Shown here: in pieces, positions 1-6,878 of the stretch
Layout: each line of letters opens with the position of its first letter
Numbering within the stretch: position 1 is the stretch's first letter
From: an uncultured Eubacteriales bacterium
GTDB taxonomy: Bacteria; Bacillota; Clostridia; Lachnospirales; Lachnospiraceae
Assembly (NCBI GenBank): GCA_900320615.1
Contig: ONSX01000007.1
Span: forward strand, 1 to 37,268
DNA length: 37,268 nt
Reading direction: 5' to 3'
The notes under the pieces: generated by a model
Databases searched by the model: none
What the model saw: the letters and a program-made list of their open reading frames with translations, nothing else
Told to the model about the DNA's origin: nothing
Program-made: the position numbers and the translations under genes

Positions 1-151
1 ATTGCCAGGGGCAGCGATGCAGCCTGATCTTATTTAATTGCCTGTATGATTGAGTTTTCAAGGTGCGAGGCCCACTTGGGGTGTGGGAAGTTTTAGTTAC
101 TTACATTGTACGTGCATGGCCGCACCTCGTCAACGACACGAAAAATTTCCC

Positions 152-173
152 GTCTGTTGCGTCTGCAACAGAC
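152..173 (+). promoter_or_regulatory. Fnr-type inverted-repeat operator of hcp
   Basis: Perfect 9-bp inverted repeat, GTCTGTTGC (152-160), GTCT, GCAACAGAC (165-173). The core TGTTGC-N4-GCAACA has the 5-4-5 spacing of Crp/Fnr-family sites (Fnr is TTGAT-N4-ATCAA) but different half-site bases. Its centre (162.5) lies 41.5 bp before the predicted start of transcription, the class II activator position. The same core, at the same distance from a -10 hexamer, precedes asrA. There is no T-run after it, so a terminator is unlikely. Confidence 0.75.
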
Positions 174-197
174 ACGCGGCTGGCTTTGTCCTATAGT
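169..197 (+). promoter_or_regulatory. Activator-dependent hcp promoter
   Basis: The -10 hexamer TATAGT is at 192-197 (5 of 6 matches). The -35 region 17 bp upstream (169-174, CAGACA) is poor and is overlapped by the right arm of the operator, as expected of an activator-dependent promoter. Predicted start of transcription is about 204, leaving a ~58-nt leader with AAGGAGGA (247-254) before hcp. Confidence 0.6.
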
Positions 198-261
198 ACA
201 GACAGTTACAGATCAATGAAGGATTTGACCCATACACATACAGATCAAGGAGGAAACAATC

Positions 262-1899
262 ATGGAAAACAAGATGTTCTGCTTTCAGTGCCAGGAGACA
301 GCGGGATGCAGGGGATGTACAATCCGCGGCGTCTGCGGAAAGACACCGGATGTAGCTGCTGCGCAGGACCTGCTCGTCTATGTCACGAAGGGACTGTCCG
401 CCGTCACAACAGCACTCAGGGAAGAAGGCAGGACTGTTTCGGAGGATGTGAACCATCTTGTCACCGTAAACCTGTTTACGACCATCACCAATGCAAATTT
501 CGACCGCACGGCGATCGAGGCGAGAATCGAAAAGACACTCTCCGCAAAGGCAGAGCTCCTTACTCAGCTGGGCGGTAAGGAAGACCTTCCGGAGGCAGCC
601 CGCTGGAACGGAACAATCGCGGATTACGCCGTCAAGGCCGCAACGGTCGGCGTTCTTGCGACAAAGGATGAAGATATTCGCTCTCTCCGCGAGCTGATTA
701 CCTATGGACTGAAGGGCCTCGCCGCATACACGAAGCATGCAAATGCACTTCTCAAGGATGATTCTGACGTTGATGCATTTATCCAGAGAGCACTCGCCGC
801 TACGCTCGATGATTCTCTCACAGTGAGCGACCTCGTTAATCTCACACTGGAGACGGGCAAATACGGCGTAAACGGCATGGCCCTCCTCGATCAGGCAAAT
901 ACAGCCGCTTACGGCAATCCGGAGATCACAACGGTTGATATCGGCGTCAGAAAGAACCCGGCGATTCTCATTTCCGGCCATGACCTGAAGGATCTTGAGA
1001 TGCTCCTCGATCAGACTCAGGGCACAGGCGTTGACGTCTACACGCACTCCGAGATGCTCCCGGCTCACTACTACCCATTCTTCAAGAAGTACGACAACTT
1101 CGCGGGTAACTACGGCAACGCATGGTGGAAACAGGGTGAAGAATTTGAGAAATTCAACGGCCCGATCCTGATGACAACGAACTGCATCATCCCGCCGAAG
1201 GACAGCTACAAGAGTCGTCTGTTCACAACCGGGGCTGCAGGCTATCCGGGCTGCAGACACATAGGCGGCGCTTACGGCGAGACAAAGGACTTCTCCGAGA
1301 TCATCGCGCTCGCAAAGACGCTTCCGGCCCCGACAGAGATCGAGACAGGCTCCATCGTCGGCGGCTTCGCTCACGAGCAGGTATTCGCCCTCGCAGACAA
1401 AGTTGTTGACGCTGTAAAATCCGGCGCAATCCGTAAGTTCATCGTCATGGCAGGCTGCGACGGCCGCGCAAAGAGCCGCTCCTACTACACAGAATTTGCC
1501 AGGAAGCTTCCGAAAGACACAGTTATTCTGACAGCAGGCTGCGCGAAGTACAAGTACAACAAGCTTGACCTCGGCGACATCGGCGGCATCCCGAGAGTTC
1601 TTGATGCTGGGCAGTGCAATGACTCCTACTCGCTCGCGCTGATCGCGCTGAAGCTGAAAGAAGTCTTTGGTCTCGATGATGTGAACGATCTTCCGATTGT
1701 CTACAACATCGCTTGGTATGAGCAGAAGGCGGTCATCGTTCTCCTCGCGCTGCTGTCCCTCGGCGTGAAGAACATCCACCTCGGCCCGACACTTCCGGCA
1801 TTCCTTTCTCCGAACGTCGCGAAGGTGCTCGTCGACAACTTCGGCATCGCAGGCATCGGTACTGTGGATGAGGATCTGAAGCTGTTCGGCCTCGAGTAA
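262..1899 (+). CDS. hcp: Hybrid cluster protein (hydroxylamine/NO reductase)
   Basis: 545-residue hybrid cluster protein, a cytoplasmic Fe-S enzyme that reduces hydroxylamine in vitro and is regarded as an NO reductase in vivo. The N-terminal cluster motif is complete: C7-x2-C10-x8-C19-x5-C25. All hybrid 4Fe-2S-2O cluster ligands known from Desulfovibrio Hcp can be placed: H240, E264, C308, C399, C427, C452, E487 and K489. Length and the N-terminal spacing fit class I Hcp. The start is fixed by AAGGAGGA 7 bases before the ATG. It is monocistronic, with an Fnr-type site upstream and a strong terminator downstream. A Crp/Fnr-family regulator gene follows on the same strand after a divergent small gene. 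No hcr reductase partner is visible. Identification is close to certain; the in vivo substrate is from family knowledge. Confidence 0.97.
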   Translation: MENKMFCFQCQETAGCRGCTIRGVCGKTPDVAAAQDLLVYVTKGLSAVTTALREEGRTVSEDVNHLVTVNLFTTITNANFDRTAIEARIEKTLSAKAELLTQLGGKEDLPEAARWNGTIADYAVKAATVGVLATKDEDIRSLRELITYGLKGLAAYTKHANALLKDDSDVDAFIQRALAATLDDSLTVSDLVNLTLETGKYGVNGMALLDQANTAAYGNPEITTVDIGVRKNPAILISGHDLKDLEMLLDQTQGTGVDVYTHSEMLPAHYYPFFKKYDNFAGNYGNAWWKQGEEFEKFNGPILMTTNCIIPPKDSYKSRLFTTGAAGYPGCRHIGGAYGETKDFSEIIALAKTLPAPTEIETGSIVGGFAHEQVFALADKVVDAVKSGAIRKFIVMAGCDGRAKSRSYYTEFARKLPKDTVILTAGCAKYKYNKLDLGDIGGIPRVLDAGQCNDSYSLALIALKLKEVFGLDDVNDLPIVYNIAWYEQKAVIVLLALLSLGVKNIHLGPTLPAFLSPNVAKVLVDNFGIAGIGTVDEDLKLFGLE

Positions 1900-1977
1900 A
1901 AACTAATACCTTCAAAGAAGGCCTCCGGCGTAAAGTGGTGTGGGTCCCGTCAAGTGGACACTGAATAATAATGATGT

Positions 1978-2014
1978 CGTCAGCTGGGCTTGTCCCAGCT
2001 GACGATTTTTGATT
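1978..2014 (+). terminator. Rho-independent terminator of hcp
   Basis: Perfect 11-bp stem CGTCAGCTGGG (1978-1988) / CCCAGCTGACG (1994-2004) with a 5-nt loop, then ATTTTTGATT. It sits 78 bp after the hcp stop and just past the 3' end of the converging small gene. Confidence 0.93.
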
Positions 2015-2264
2015 ACTTTGGGCCAAGCAGGTTCTGACCGCTTTTGGTTCGGAGAACCTCTCGATCCACTGTGATCTGGGAATTCTCCTTCGCAGGCTCA
2101 TCATATGAGATTGCCTGATTTTCCCCGAGCTTATGCTCAGGTTTCTTCCCGGAAACCTGATCCCAAAAGTCTTTCTTCCGGATGGCTTCTACAGCAATTG
2201 TGATGGCGATCACACCTGCAACGACCAGGACAAGAATCAAAATCAAAAGTTGAGTTCCACTCAT
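2013..2264 (-). CDS. Small single-pass membrane protein, unknown function
   Basis: 83 residues from the ATG at 2264 (MSGTQ...), which has GAGG 9 bases upstream; an ATG at 2270 is only 3 bases from that site and is less likely. Residues 5-27 are a strongly hydrophobic segment (LLILILVLVVAGVIAITIAV), followed by a polar, lysine- and glutamate-rich cytoplasmic tail of about 55 residues. I do not recognise the family. The gene converges on the hcp terminator and is read away from the crp-like gene. A minus-strand promoter lies near 2426-2455, giving a ~150-nt leader that contains a mini-ORF. The good ribosome site and a clean hydrophobic profile support a real gene; no function can be inferred. 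Confidence 0.55.
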   Translation of the reverse strand: MSGTQLLILILVLVVAGVIAITIAVEAIRKKDFWDQVSGKKPEHKLGENQAISYDEPAKENSQITVDREVLRTKSGQNLLGPK

Positions 2265-2324
2265 ACGCATTCGCCTCAATTAATAAAGAATTTATACCCG
2301 TCAAGATAAGTAAATGGCGTACTT

Positions 2325-2351
2325 TTAATATCGCATTGGCATCACCTCCTT
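2325..2351 (-). other. Mini-ORF with an ideal ribosome binding site in a leader
   Basis: On the minus strand the sequence AAGGAGGTGAT (2351-2341) is an 11-base perfect match to the anti-Shine-Dalgarno region. Eight bases after AGGAGG comes ATG CGA TAT TAA (2336-2325), a three-residue ORF. It lies between the predicted promoter (2426-2455) and the small membrane gene. A leader mini-ORF or a relic of a lost gene start are both possible. Confidence 0.4.
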
Positions 2352-2425
2352 CAGGCGTTACAGGCAGTCAAAAAGCTGCATGCAAATTTACAAGACTCTG
2401 AAATTTATATGCACTTTCTACAATT

Positions 2426-2455
2426 ATTTATGGACTTTCGAGATTCAATTGTCAA
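2426..2455 (-). promoter_or_regulatory. Promoter of the small membrane gene
   Basis: Minus-strand TTGACA at 2455-2450, an 18-bp spacer and ATAAAT at 2431-2426. It would start RNA near 2419 and reach the gene at 2264 through the mini-ORF. Confidence 0.5.
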
Positions 2456-2737
2456 GTATTATACATATCAGGGGGACAACTTCACAGGCTCAGATCTCTT
2501 TTCGTTATTGGCTTTCCATTTCCGACAGTTCTCGTCTTTCTGCGTATATATGTCTTTCATCGGGAGAATACGTCCTTTAAAATGAAACAGGCTCTCCGGA
2601 TCATAGAGCGTATAGAGCCGTTCCTCGATATTCCCCTGTATGTCAGGATCGTATCAAAGTCCGGAGGCTTTCTTTTTATTTCTTTCTTTCTCGTCCTTAT
2701 CATATGCTGTATACTAACAGAAATGGAGGTATCGGCT
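2456..2737. other. Intergenic region upstream of the crp-like gene
   Basis: Mostly AT-rich, no recognised gene. An open frame in phase with the regulator runs back to 2582, but it has no ribosome site. A TATACT hexamer (2710-2715) with only a weak -35 lies just before the regulator and would place transcription start at about 2722, inside that extension. No TGTTGC-N4-GCAACA dyad is present here, so no sign of autoregulation. Confidence 0.4.
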
Positions 2738-3439
2738 ATGATTTATACAAATACCCCGACGGAACCGACGTCAGCCGGAGAGAAGATCCGCATCCCATTC
2801 CGCCAGATTCCGCTCTTCGCGCATATAACAGACAGCGAAATAAAGACTCTGCTTCACTGCATGCAGAGCCGGGAGCGATCCTACAAGAAAAATGAAATTA
2901 TCATCCTCGAAGAGGAGCATATCCGCATGATTGGCATCGTCCTTGCGGGACGCGTCCACATGATCAAGGAGGATATGTGGTCAAATAAGACGCTGCTCGC
3001 CTATATGCAGGAGGGCGAGCTCTTCGGCGAGACCTTTGCCGTGCAGGAGGACATCACCTCGCACGTCAGCTTCGTTGCGGCAACCGATGTCCTTGTCCTC
3101 TTCATTCCGGCCTCGAACATCATTCACCAGTGTCCGAACATGTGCGCATTTCACACGACGCTCTCGGAAAACATGTTTCACCTGCTCGGAAGGAAGAACC
3201 TGCAGCTCATGGAAAAGATCGAGATCACATCGAAGTCATCTCTCCGCGAGAAAATTCTCGCGTATCTCTCCATGCTGGCCCAGAAGCAGCGCTCAACCTA
3301 TGTCATAAGTCCGCTCTCGAGGACTGAACTCGCCGAATACCTCGGATCAAACCGAAGCGCGATGACCCGGGAGCTGACCGCGATGCGCAGCGACGGGATT
3401 ATAGACTACGACGGGAACTGTTTCCGAATCCTGGCCTGA
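2738..3439 (+). CDS. Crp/Fnr-family regulator, likely controls hcp and asr
   Basis: 233 residues from the ATG at 2738, chosen because GGAGG lies 8 bases upstream. Residues ~20-145 fit the Crp/Fnr sensory beta-roll, followed by the long dimerisation helix (~150-180) and a winged helix-turn-helix (~185-233). In the recognition helix (204-216) the position equal to E181 of CRP / E209 of FNR is serine (R206, S207, R211). That agrees with a half-site that is neither TGTGA nor TTGAT. There is no N-terminal Fnr-type four-cysteine cluster; C42, C130 and C136 are scattered, so the sensor is not obvious. It lies between hcp and asrABC, both of which carry the GTTGC-N4-GCAAC dyad, so it resembles HcpR-type nitrosative-stress activators in role. 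The binding assignment is inference. Confidence 0.85.
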   Translation: MIYTNTPTEPTSAGEKIRIPFRQIPLFAHITDSEIKTLLHCMQSRERSYKKNEIIILEEEHIRMIGIVLAGRVHMIKEDMWSNKTLLAYMQEGELFGETFAVQEDITSHVSFVAATDVLVLFIPASNIIHQCPNMCAFHTTLSENMFHLLGRKNLQLMEKIEITSKSSLREKILAYLSMLAQKQRSTYVISPLSRTELAEYLGSNRSAMTRELTAMRSDGIIDYDGNCFRILA

Positions 3440-3578
3440 ACATACAGGCCAGATCTTTCGCAGTCCCCGTCGTTTTACAATCCTCACATAGCCGCTCTGC
3501 TGCCGCGTCATTCTGGTTTCGCGGTGCCTGTCACGCAGCCATCATACCGGTATCAACATCCGCACCTTAAATCCGCGC

Positions 3579-4556
3579 TTACTCATCATAGCGCTTTCCG
3601 CCCCAGTAGACAGTCTGGCTGACCTCAGCCTTCGGACCGAGCTCGACGCCCTCAAGAATCCATTTCTTGAACTCCTCAAATCCGACACGGTCGACGATGT
3701 AGCCGATGTGCTCCTTGTGTTCAACCGCATTCGGATCAATGTATTCCTCGATAAATGCGTAAACATTTTTTCCAATCTTGAGAACCGTGTCTTCGTCCGC
3801 CCACTTGATGAAATCCTGCGCGAGACGCGGATTCTTCTTGCCTGTGCGGCCTAGAAGAACGATGCGGAAATAGTGCTCACGGCTTCTCGTCCATGCTCTC
3901 GTCGGACAGTATGTGATGCAGACACCGCAGCCGACGCATTTCTTCGTGTCACGGACGATCTTTCCATTCACAACGGAGAGAGCTCCGACCGAACGTCTCC
4001 GGCAATAATTGACGCACTGCTCACAGGTCACGCAGCGGTCCGGATTATACTGCGGCTCCGTCATACCGATGACACCGACGTCAGACATGCGCACTTTTGC
4101 ACAGTCGTTCGAGCAGCCCGTGAAATCAATCTTCACATGGCGATCATTCGGGAAAATTTGCGCCTCCATCTTCCGCGCAAGCTCCGTCGTGTCATAGCAT
4201 CCGAACGGACAGAGTCTCGCACCCGGGCAGGCGATGACGTTGCGCGTTCCCGATGACGGATACCCCTTGCCGCGCTCGGTCTGGTTTGTTCCGACTGCAT
4301 CGATGACAGCCTGAACCTCCGCGTTGACCCGGTCGACATCGTGCAGGTCAATGCCCGGGATCTCAATGCCCTGGCGGTTTGTGATATCAATGGATCCGTT
4401 GCCATACTTCTCTGCGATCCCGACAATCCGGCTCATGGCCTTCGCGTCGATGACGCCGCCCGGAATACGGATTCTCGCCGCCGTCTCCCCGCGAACCTTT
4501 GAGACGCGGAACGCGTTCTTCTTCAGCTTTCCTACATTTATATCCAATTCACCCAT
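3579..4556 (-). CDS. asrC: Anaerobic sulfite reductase subunit C (siroheme subunit)
   Basis: 325 residues, the catalytic siroheme/4Fe-4S subunit of the AsrABC dissimilatory-type sulfite reductase that reduces sulfite to sulfide in the cytoplasm. The siroheme-cluster motif C-x5-C ... C-x3-C is C110, C116 and C148, C152. Between the two halves of the C-terminal region are two ferredoxin clusters: C175-x2-C178-x2-C181-x3-C185 (followed by Arg instead of the usual Pro) and C207-x2-C210-x2-C213-x3-C217-Pro. The start has AGGAGAG just upstream. It is third in the asrABC operon, 89 bases after asrB. No clear terminator follows. Confidence 0.95.
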   Translation of the reverse strand: MGELDINVGKLKKNAFRVSKVRGETAARIRIPGGVIDAKAMSRIVGIAEKYGNGSIDITNRQGIEIPGIDLHDVDRVNAEVQAVIDAVGTNQTERGKGYPSSGTRNVIACPGARLCPFGCYDTTELARKMEAQIFPNDRHVKIDFTGCSNDCAKVRMSDVGVIGMTEPQYNPDRCVTCEQCVNYCRRRSVGALSVVNGKIVRDTKKCVGCGVCITYCPTRAWTRSREHYFRIVLLGRTGKKNPRLAQDFIKWADEDTVLKIGKNVYAFIEEYIDPNAVEHKEHIGYIVDRVGFEEFKKWILEGVELGPKAEVSQTVYWGGKRYDE

Positions 4557-4645
4557 GATACTCTCCTGTCTTCATGGCAATGTTCTTCGCGCAGACGGCC
4601 AGTCTCTCCCATATGCTCATCTGCAAAATGAAGGGCCGATATAGA

Positions 4646-5506
4646 TCAGTCCATCATGTCTTTAGCTTCCGTGTAGTTGAAAACCGGCCCGTCGAGGCAG
4701 ATGTAGGTGTCATTTACGCGGCAATGCCCGCATTTTCCGAGACCGCAGCACATCTTTCGCTCGTAGGAGACGGTGATATTCGCATCAACAAAGCCCTTCT
4801 TTTTCAGCTCGATGATCGTAAACTTCATCATTGGTGGCGGACCGACAACGACAGCCCTGGCCGTTTTCGGATCACGGAGCGGAAGGTCCGCGATATACTT
4901 CGTCACCAGGCCGATGTTGCCCTGATATCCCTCCGGCGCGCCGTCCACGGTCAGCGTCAGATTGAGCGCCTTGTCCCAGGCCGCAAGATCATCGCGGAAC
5001 AGCATATCAGCCGGACTCCGGAAGCCGACGATCACATATTTGTCGGACGCGTCCGGCATATTCGCGAGCGCGGAAATAACGCCCCGGACGGGCGATACGC
5101 CGGTTCCGCCTGCGACGACGACAGTCTCGCCGTCCGCATAGAGCGGAACATCAAAGCCGTTGCCGTAGGGACCGCGGAGGAGAAGCGACTGCCCCTTGTA
5201 AGTCTCAAATACTTCATTTGTCACGCGACCGACGCGGCGCATCGTGAGATCAACAAAATCCTGACCGATACCGCTCACCGAGATCGGGGCCTCACCGAAC
5301 TTCGGCACGGATACCTCGAAGAACTGTCCGGGCTTCACATCGCCCTCGTAGTGCATGCGAAATGTGTATTCTTTCTGCGTATGTCTGATGACGTCCATGA
5401 CTTTCGACGGGAACGGAACGTAAGGGTTCTTCGCCGCACAGACAGCGGCAGCAGCAGACGCGCCGTCACCGACACTGGCATTCTTCAGACTGACAATTGC
5501 ACTCAT
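4646..5506 (-). CDS. asrB: Anaerobic sulfite reductase subunit B (FAD/NAD(P)H)
   Basis: 286 residues, the flavin-dependent subunit that passes electrons from NAD(P)H to the siroheme subunit. The fold is ferredoxin-NADP reductase-like, with an FAD region (~35-130), a nucleotide-binding region beginning near the GGTGVSP motif (~135) and a C-terminal 2Fe-2S motif like that of PyrK/DHODB: C254, C259, C262 and C270. The ATG overlaps the asrA stop by 4 bases (5503-5506), so translation is probably coupled. An additional ~30-residue alanine-rich N-terminal stretch precedes the conserved part. Confidence 0.94.
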   Translation of the reverse strand: MSAIVSLKNASVGDGASAAAAVCAAKNPYVPFPSKVMDVIRHTQKEYTFRMHYEGDVKPGQFFEVSVPKFGEAPISVSGIGQDFVDLTMRRVGRVTNEVFETYKGQSLLLRGPYGNGFDVPLYADGETVVVAGGTGVSPVRGVISALANMPDASDKYVIVGFRSPADMLFRDDLAAWDKALNLTLTVDGAPEGYQGNIGLVTKYIADLPLRDPKTARAVVVGPPPMMKFTIIELKKKGFVDANITVSYERKMCCGLGKCGHCRVNDTYICLDGPVFNYTEAKDMMD

Positions 5507-6528
5507 GCCTTCTCCTCCTCTCCACTCTCCGCGATCGCGGCCGCCTTCTTAATGATATTGGAATAGGAAATGTACTCCGGACATACGTCGTCGCACCGTC
5601 CGCAGCCGACGCACATGTCATAGCCGAAACGCCTGCGGAAATCGTAAATCTTGTGCATGACCTTGAACCGCATGCGCTCGCCCTGTGTCTTCCGGTACTG
5701 GGCACCGCCCGCGACAGTCGTAAAGCCATCAACCATACAGGAAGATGCGACGCGGCGGCGCTCACCGACACGACCGTTGTCCGTGTAACTCACGTCCTGC
5801 ATGGTCCAGCACGTGCATGTCGGACATACAAAATTACAGCGGCCACAGCCGATGCATCGCGTCGTGTACTCATCCCACATCGGGTTCTTCAGGATGTCAG
5901 GCGTGAACGTATCCGGGATGCGGACACGGATTTTATTTTCCGTGACATGAAGCGGAACAACCGTTTCCTCACGCTCCGCGCTCTCTGCAAAAACGGTCGC
6001 GAGCGCCTCATCCTTCACGTCACTCCAGATCTTTCCGTCGCGGACATCGACTGAAAAGATGTACCCGTCCTTTGTCTCGTTGCTGCCCATCGACGCGCAG
6101 AAGCAGTTGTCGAAGCTCTGGCTGCAGCCGATCAGTGCAAACTTCACGAGCTTGCGGCGGCGCGCATAGAACCAGTCGCCCGCACTGCCATTTGCGAGAT
6201 ACATCTGGTCGAGCCGCCTCACGGCGTGCATGTCGCAGCTTCTCAGGAAAATGAGAACCGGCTTGTCCGGCAGATCGGCCTCCTTCACCTGCTCCTCTGT
6301 ATAGAAAAACAGTGTCTCGGAGAGTGGTGTCAGAAATTCCTTGAACGAATAGTCTGATTTTTTAAGAAGTTCGATTTCCTCCGCGGAATGCACCTCATCG
6401 TACATGACGACGTCGGTATCCGTGAAACGGCCCGCGCCGGTCTTCACCACCGGTGCGTAGATCCGGTAAGTCTCAAGCAGTCTGCCGACGACCCGTCCGA
6501 AGCCGTCGCTGCCCAATACATAGCCCAT
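5503..6528 (-). CDS. asrA: Anaerobic sulfite reductase subunit A (ferredoxin-like)
   Basis: 341 residues starting MGYVLG; this ATG (6528) is chosen over the longer frame to 6615 because GGGAGG lies 6 bases upstream. AsrA is the 4Fe-4S electron-transfer subunit of sulfite reductase. The C-terminal half has two ferredoxin clusters, C225-x2-C228-x2-C231-x3-C235-Pro and C306-x2-C309-x2-C312-x3-C316-Pro. It is the first gene of asrABC, and its promoter with an Fnr-type dyad lies about 200 bases upstream. The leader encodes a protein-like short frame that overlaps the asrA start. Confidence 0.94.
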   Translation of the reverse strand: MGYVLGSDGFGRVVGRLLETYRIYAPVVKTGAGRFTDTDVVMYDEVHSAEEIELLKKSDYSFKEFLTPLSETLFFYTEEQVKEADLPDKPVLIFLRSCDMHAVRRLDQMYLANGSAGDWFYARRRKLVKFALIGCSQSFDNCFCASMGSNETKDGYIFSVDVRDGKIWSDVKDEALATVFAESAEREETVVPLHVTENKIRVRIPDTFTPDILKNPMWDEYTTRCIGCGRCNFVCPTCTCWTMQDVSYTDNGRVGERRRVASSCMVDGFTTVAGGAQYRKTQGERMRFKVMHKIYDFRRRFGYDMCVGCGRCDDVCPEYISYSNIIKKAAAIAESGEEEKA

Positions 6529-6634
6529 AGTCAGCCTCCCTGCTTTCTTTTTCCAGATACCGGTTGCGAAGAACCAGTGCCTGGTTGTGTTCCTCATCCT
6601 TTGCGCCATAAACAAACGTCACATTACCTTGCAC
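6473..6634 (-). CDS. Possible 53-codon leader ORF overlapping asrA start
   Basis: A frame different from asrA is open from a TGA near 6680 to 6475. From a possible GTG at 6634 it encodes about 53 residues, beginning with QGNVTFVYGAKDEEHNQALV after the start. The part upstream of asrA looks protein-like in composition and codon choice; the last ~18 codons overlap asrA and become arginine-rich, as a shadow frame would. The ribosome site is weak. It may be a short leader protein, a coupling ORF or the relic of a gene cut off by asrA. I do not recognise it. Confidence 0.3.
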   Translation of the reverse strand: MQGNVTFVYGAKDEEHNQALVLRNRYLEKESREADYGLCIGQRRLRTGRRQTA

Positions 6635-6728
6635 AATCGGCTCTGTGATCCATTCTGCAAGAGCTGCAGCCGGTCATCTCCGGCATAACGACAGACAGAC
6701 CGCCTCCAGAATATGCATTACTTTATAG

Positions 6729-6757
6729 ATACTACGCAAAACGCACCGGCCTGTATG
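6729..6757 (-). promoter_or_regulatory. Activator-dependent asrABC promoter
   Basis: Minus-strand TAGTAT at 6734-6729 begins 22 bp after the GCAAC arm of the dyad, exactly as at hcp. The -35 position holds CATACA, a poor hexamer, so an activator seems needed. TATAAA three bases further on is an alternative -10. Confidence 0.55.
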
Positions 6758-6772
6758 TTGCACGCGCAACAT
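6755..6772 (-). promoter_or_regulatory. Fnr-type inverted-repeat operator of asrABC
   Basis: ATGTTGC-N4-GCAACAT, a perfect 7-bp inverted repeat. It shares the 16-bp core TGTTGC-N4-GCAACA with the hcp site at 152-173 and has identical spacing to its -10 hexamer. About 230 bp upstream of asrA. Confidence 0.75.
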
Positions 6773-6795
6773 TTAACGCAGCTCTTACACGAAGA

Positions 6796-6833
6796 AATCA
6801 GAAAGATCCCGGAGCGGCACAAGCCGTCCTGGG
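6796..6833 (-). terminator. Probable terminator of oppA
   Basis: Minus-strand stem with arms at 6833-6823 and 6818-6808 (9 of 11 positions pair, ACAA/TTGT loop), followed by ATCTTTCTGATTTCTT. It lies between the oppA stop and the asr operator, where a terminator is expected. The imperfect stem and broken T-run make it a moderate call. Confidence 0.45.
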
Positions 6834-6878
6834 ACCTTCCCTCACACCCTCGCAGGCGAAATATTGTAGAATTGTATT

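Noticed and set aside
130..1779. 549-codon open frame on the minus strand opposite hcp
   Set aside because: Cys-, Val- and Arg-rich translation with no recognisable motif, fully opposite a certain gene; a codon-bias shadow.
1935..1965. GTGGTGTGGGTCCCGTCAAG..., resembling an IS3-family end
   Set aside because: Only one end-like sequence, no transposase, no second terminal repeat or target duplication found.
2341..2351. ATCACCTCCTT, like the 3' end of 16S rRNA
   Set aside because: The flanks do not continue as 16S; on the other strand it is simply a very strong ribosome binding site.
2656..2690. AAAGTC-CGGA-GGCTTT followed by a T-rich tract, terminator-like
   Set aside because: Only six pairs with a G-T, and no gene upstream on the plus strand that needs it.
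2582..2737. Upstream extension of the Crp/Fnr regulator
   Set aside because: No ribosome site at the upstream ATG, while GGAGG precedes the ATG at 2738; a TATACT promoter element lies inside the extension.
3068..3085. CGTTGC-GGCAACCG inside the regulator gene, similar to the hcp/asr operator
   Set aside because: The spacer between GTTGC and GCAAC is 1, not 4, and it lies in coding sequence.
4574..5566. 330-codon plus-strand frame opposite asrB
   Set aside because: Antisense to a well-supported subunit; His/Arg-rich with no domain pattern.
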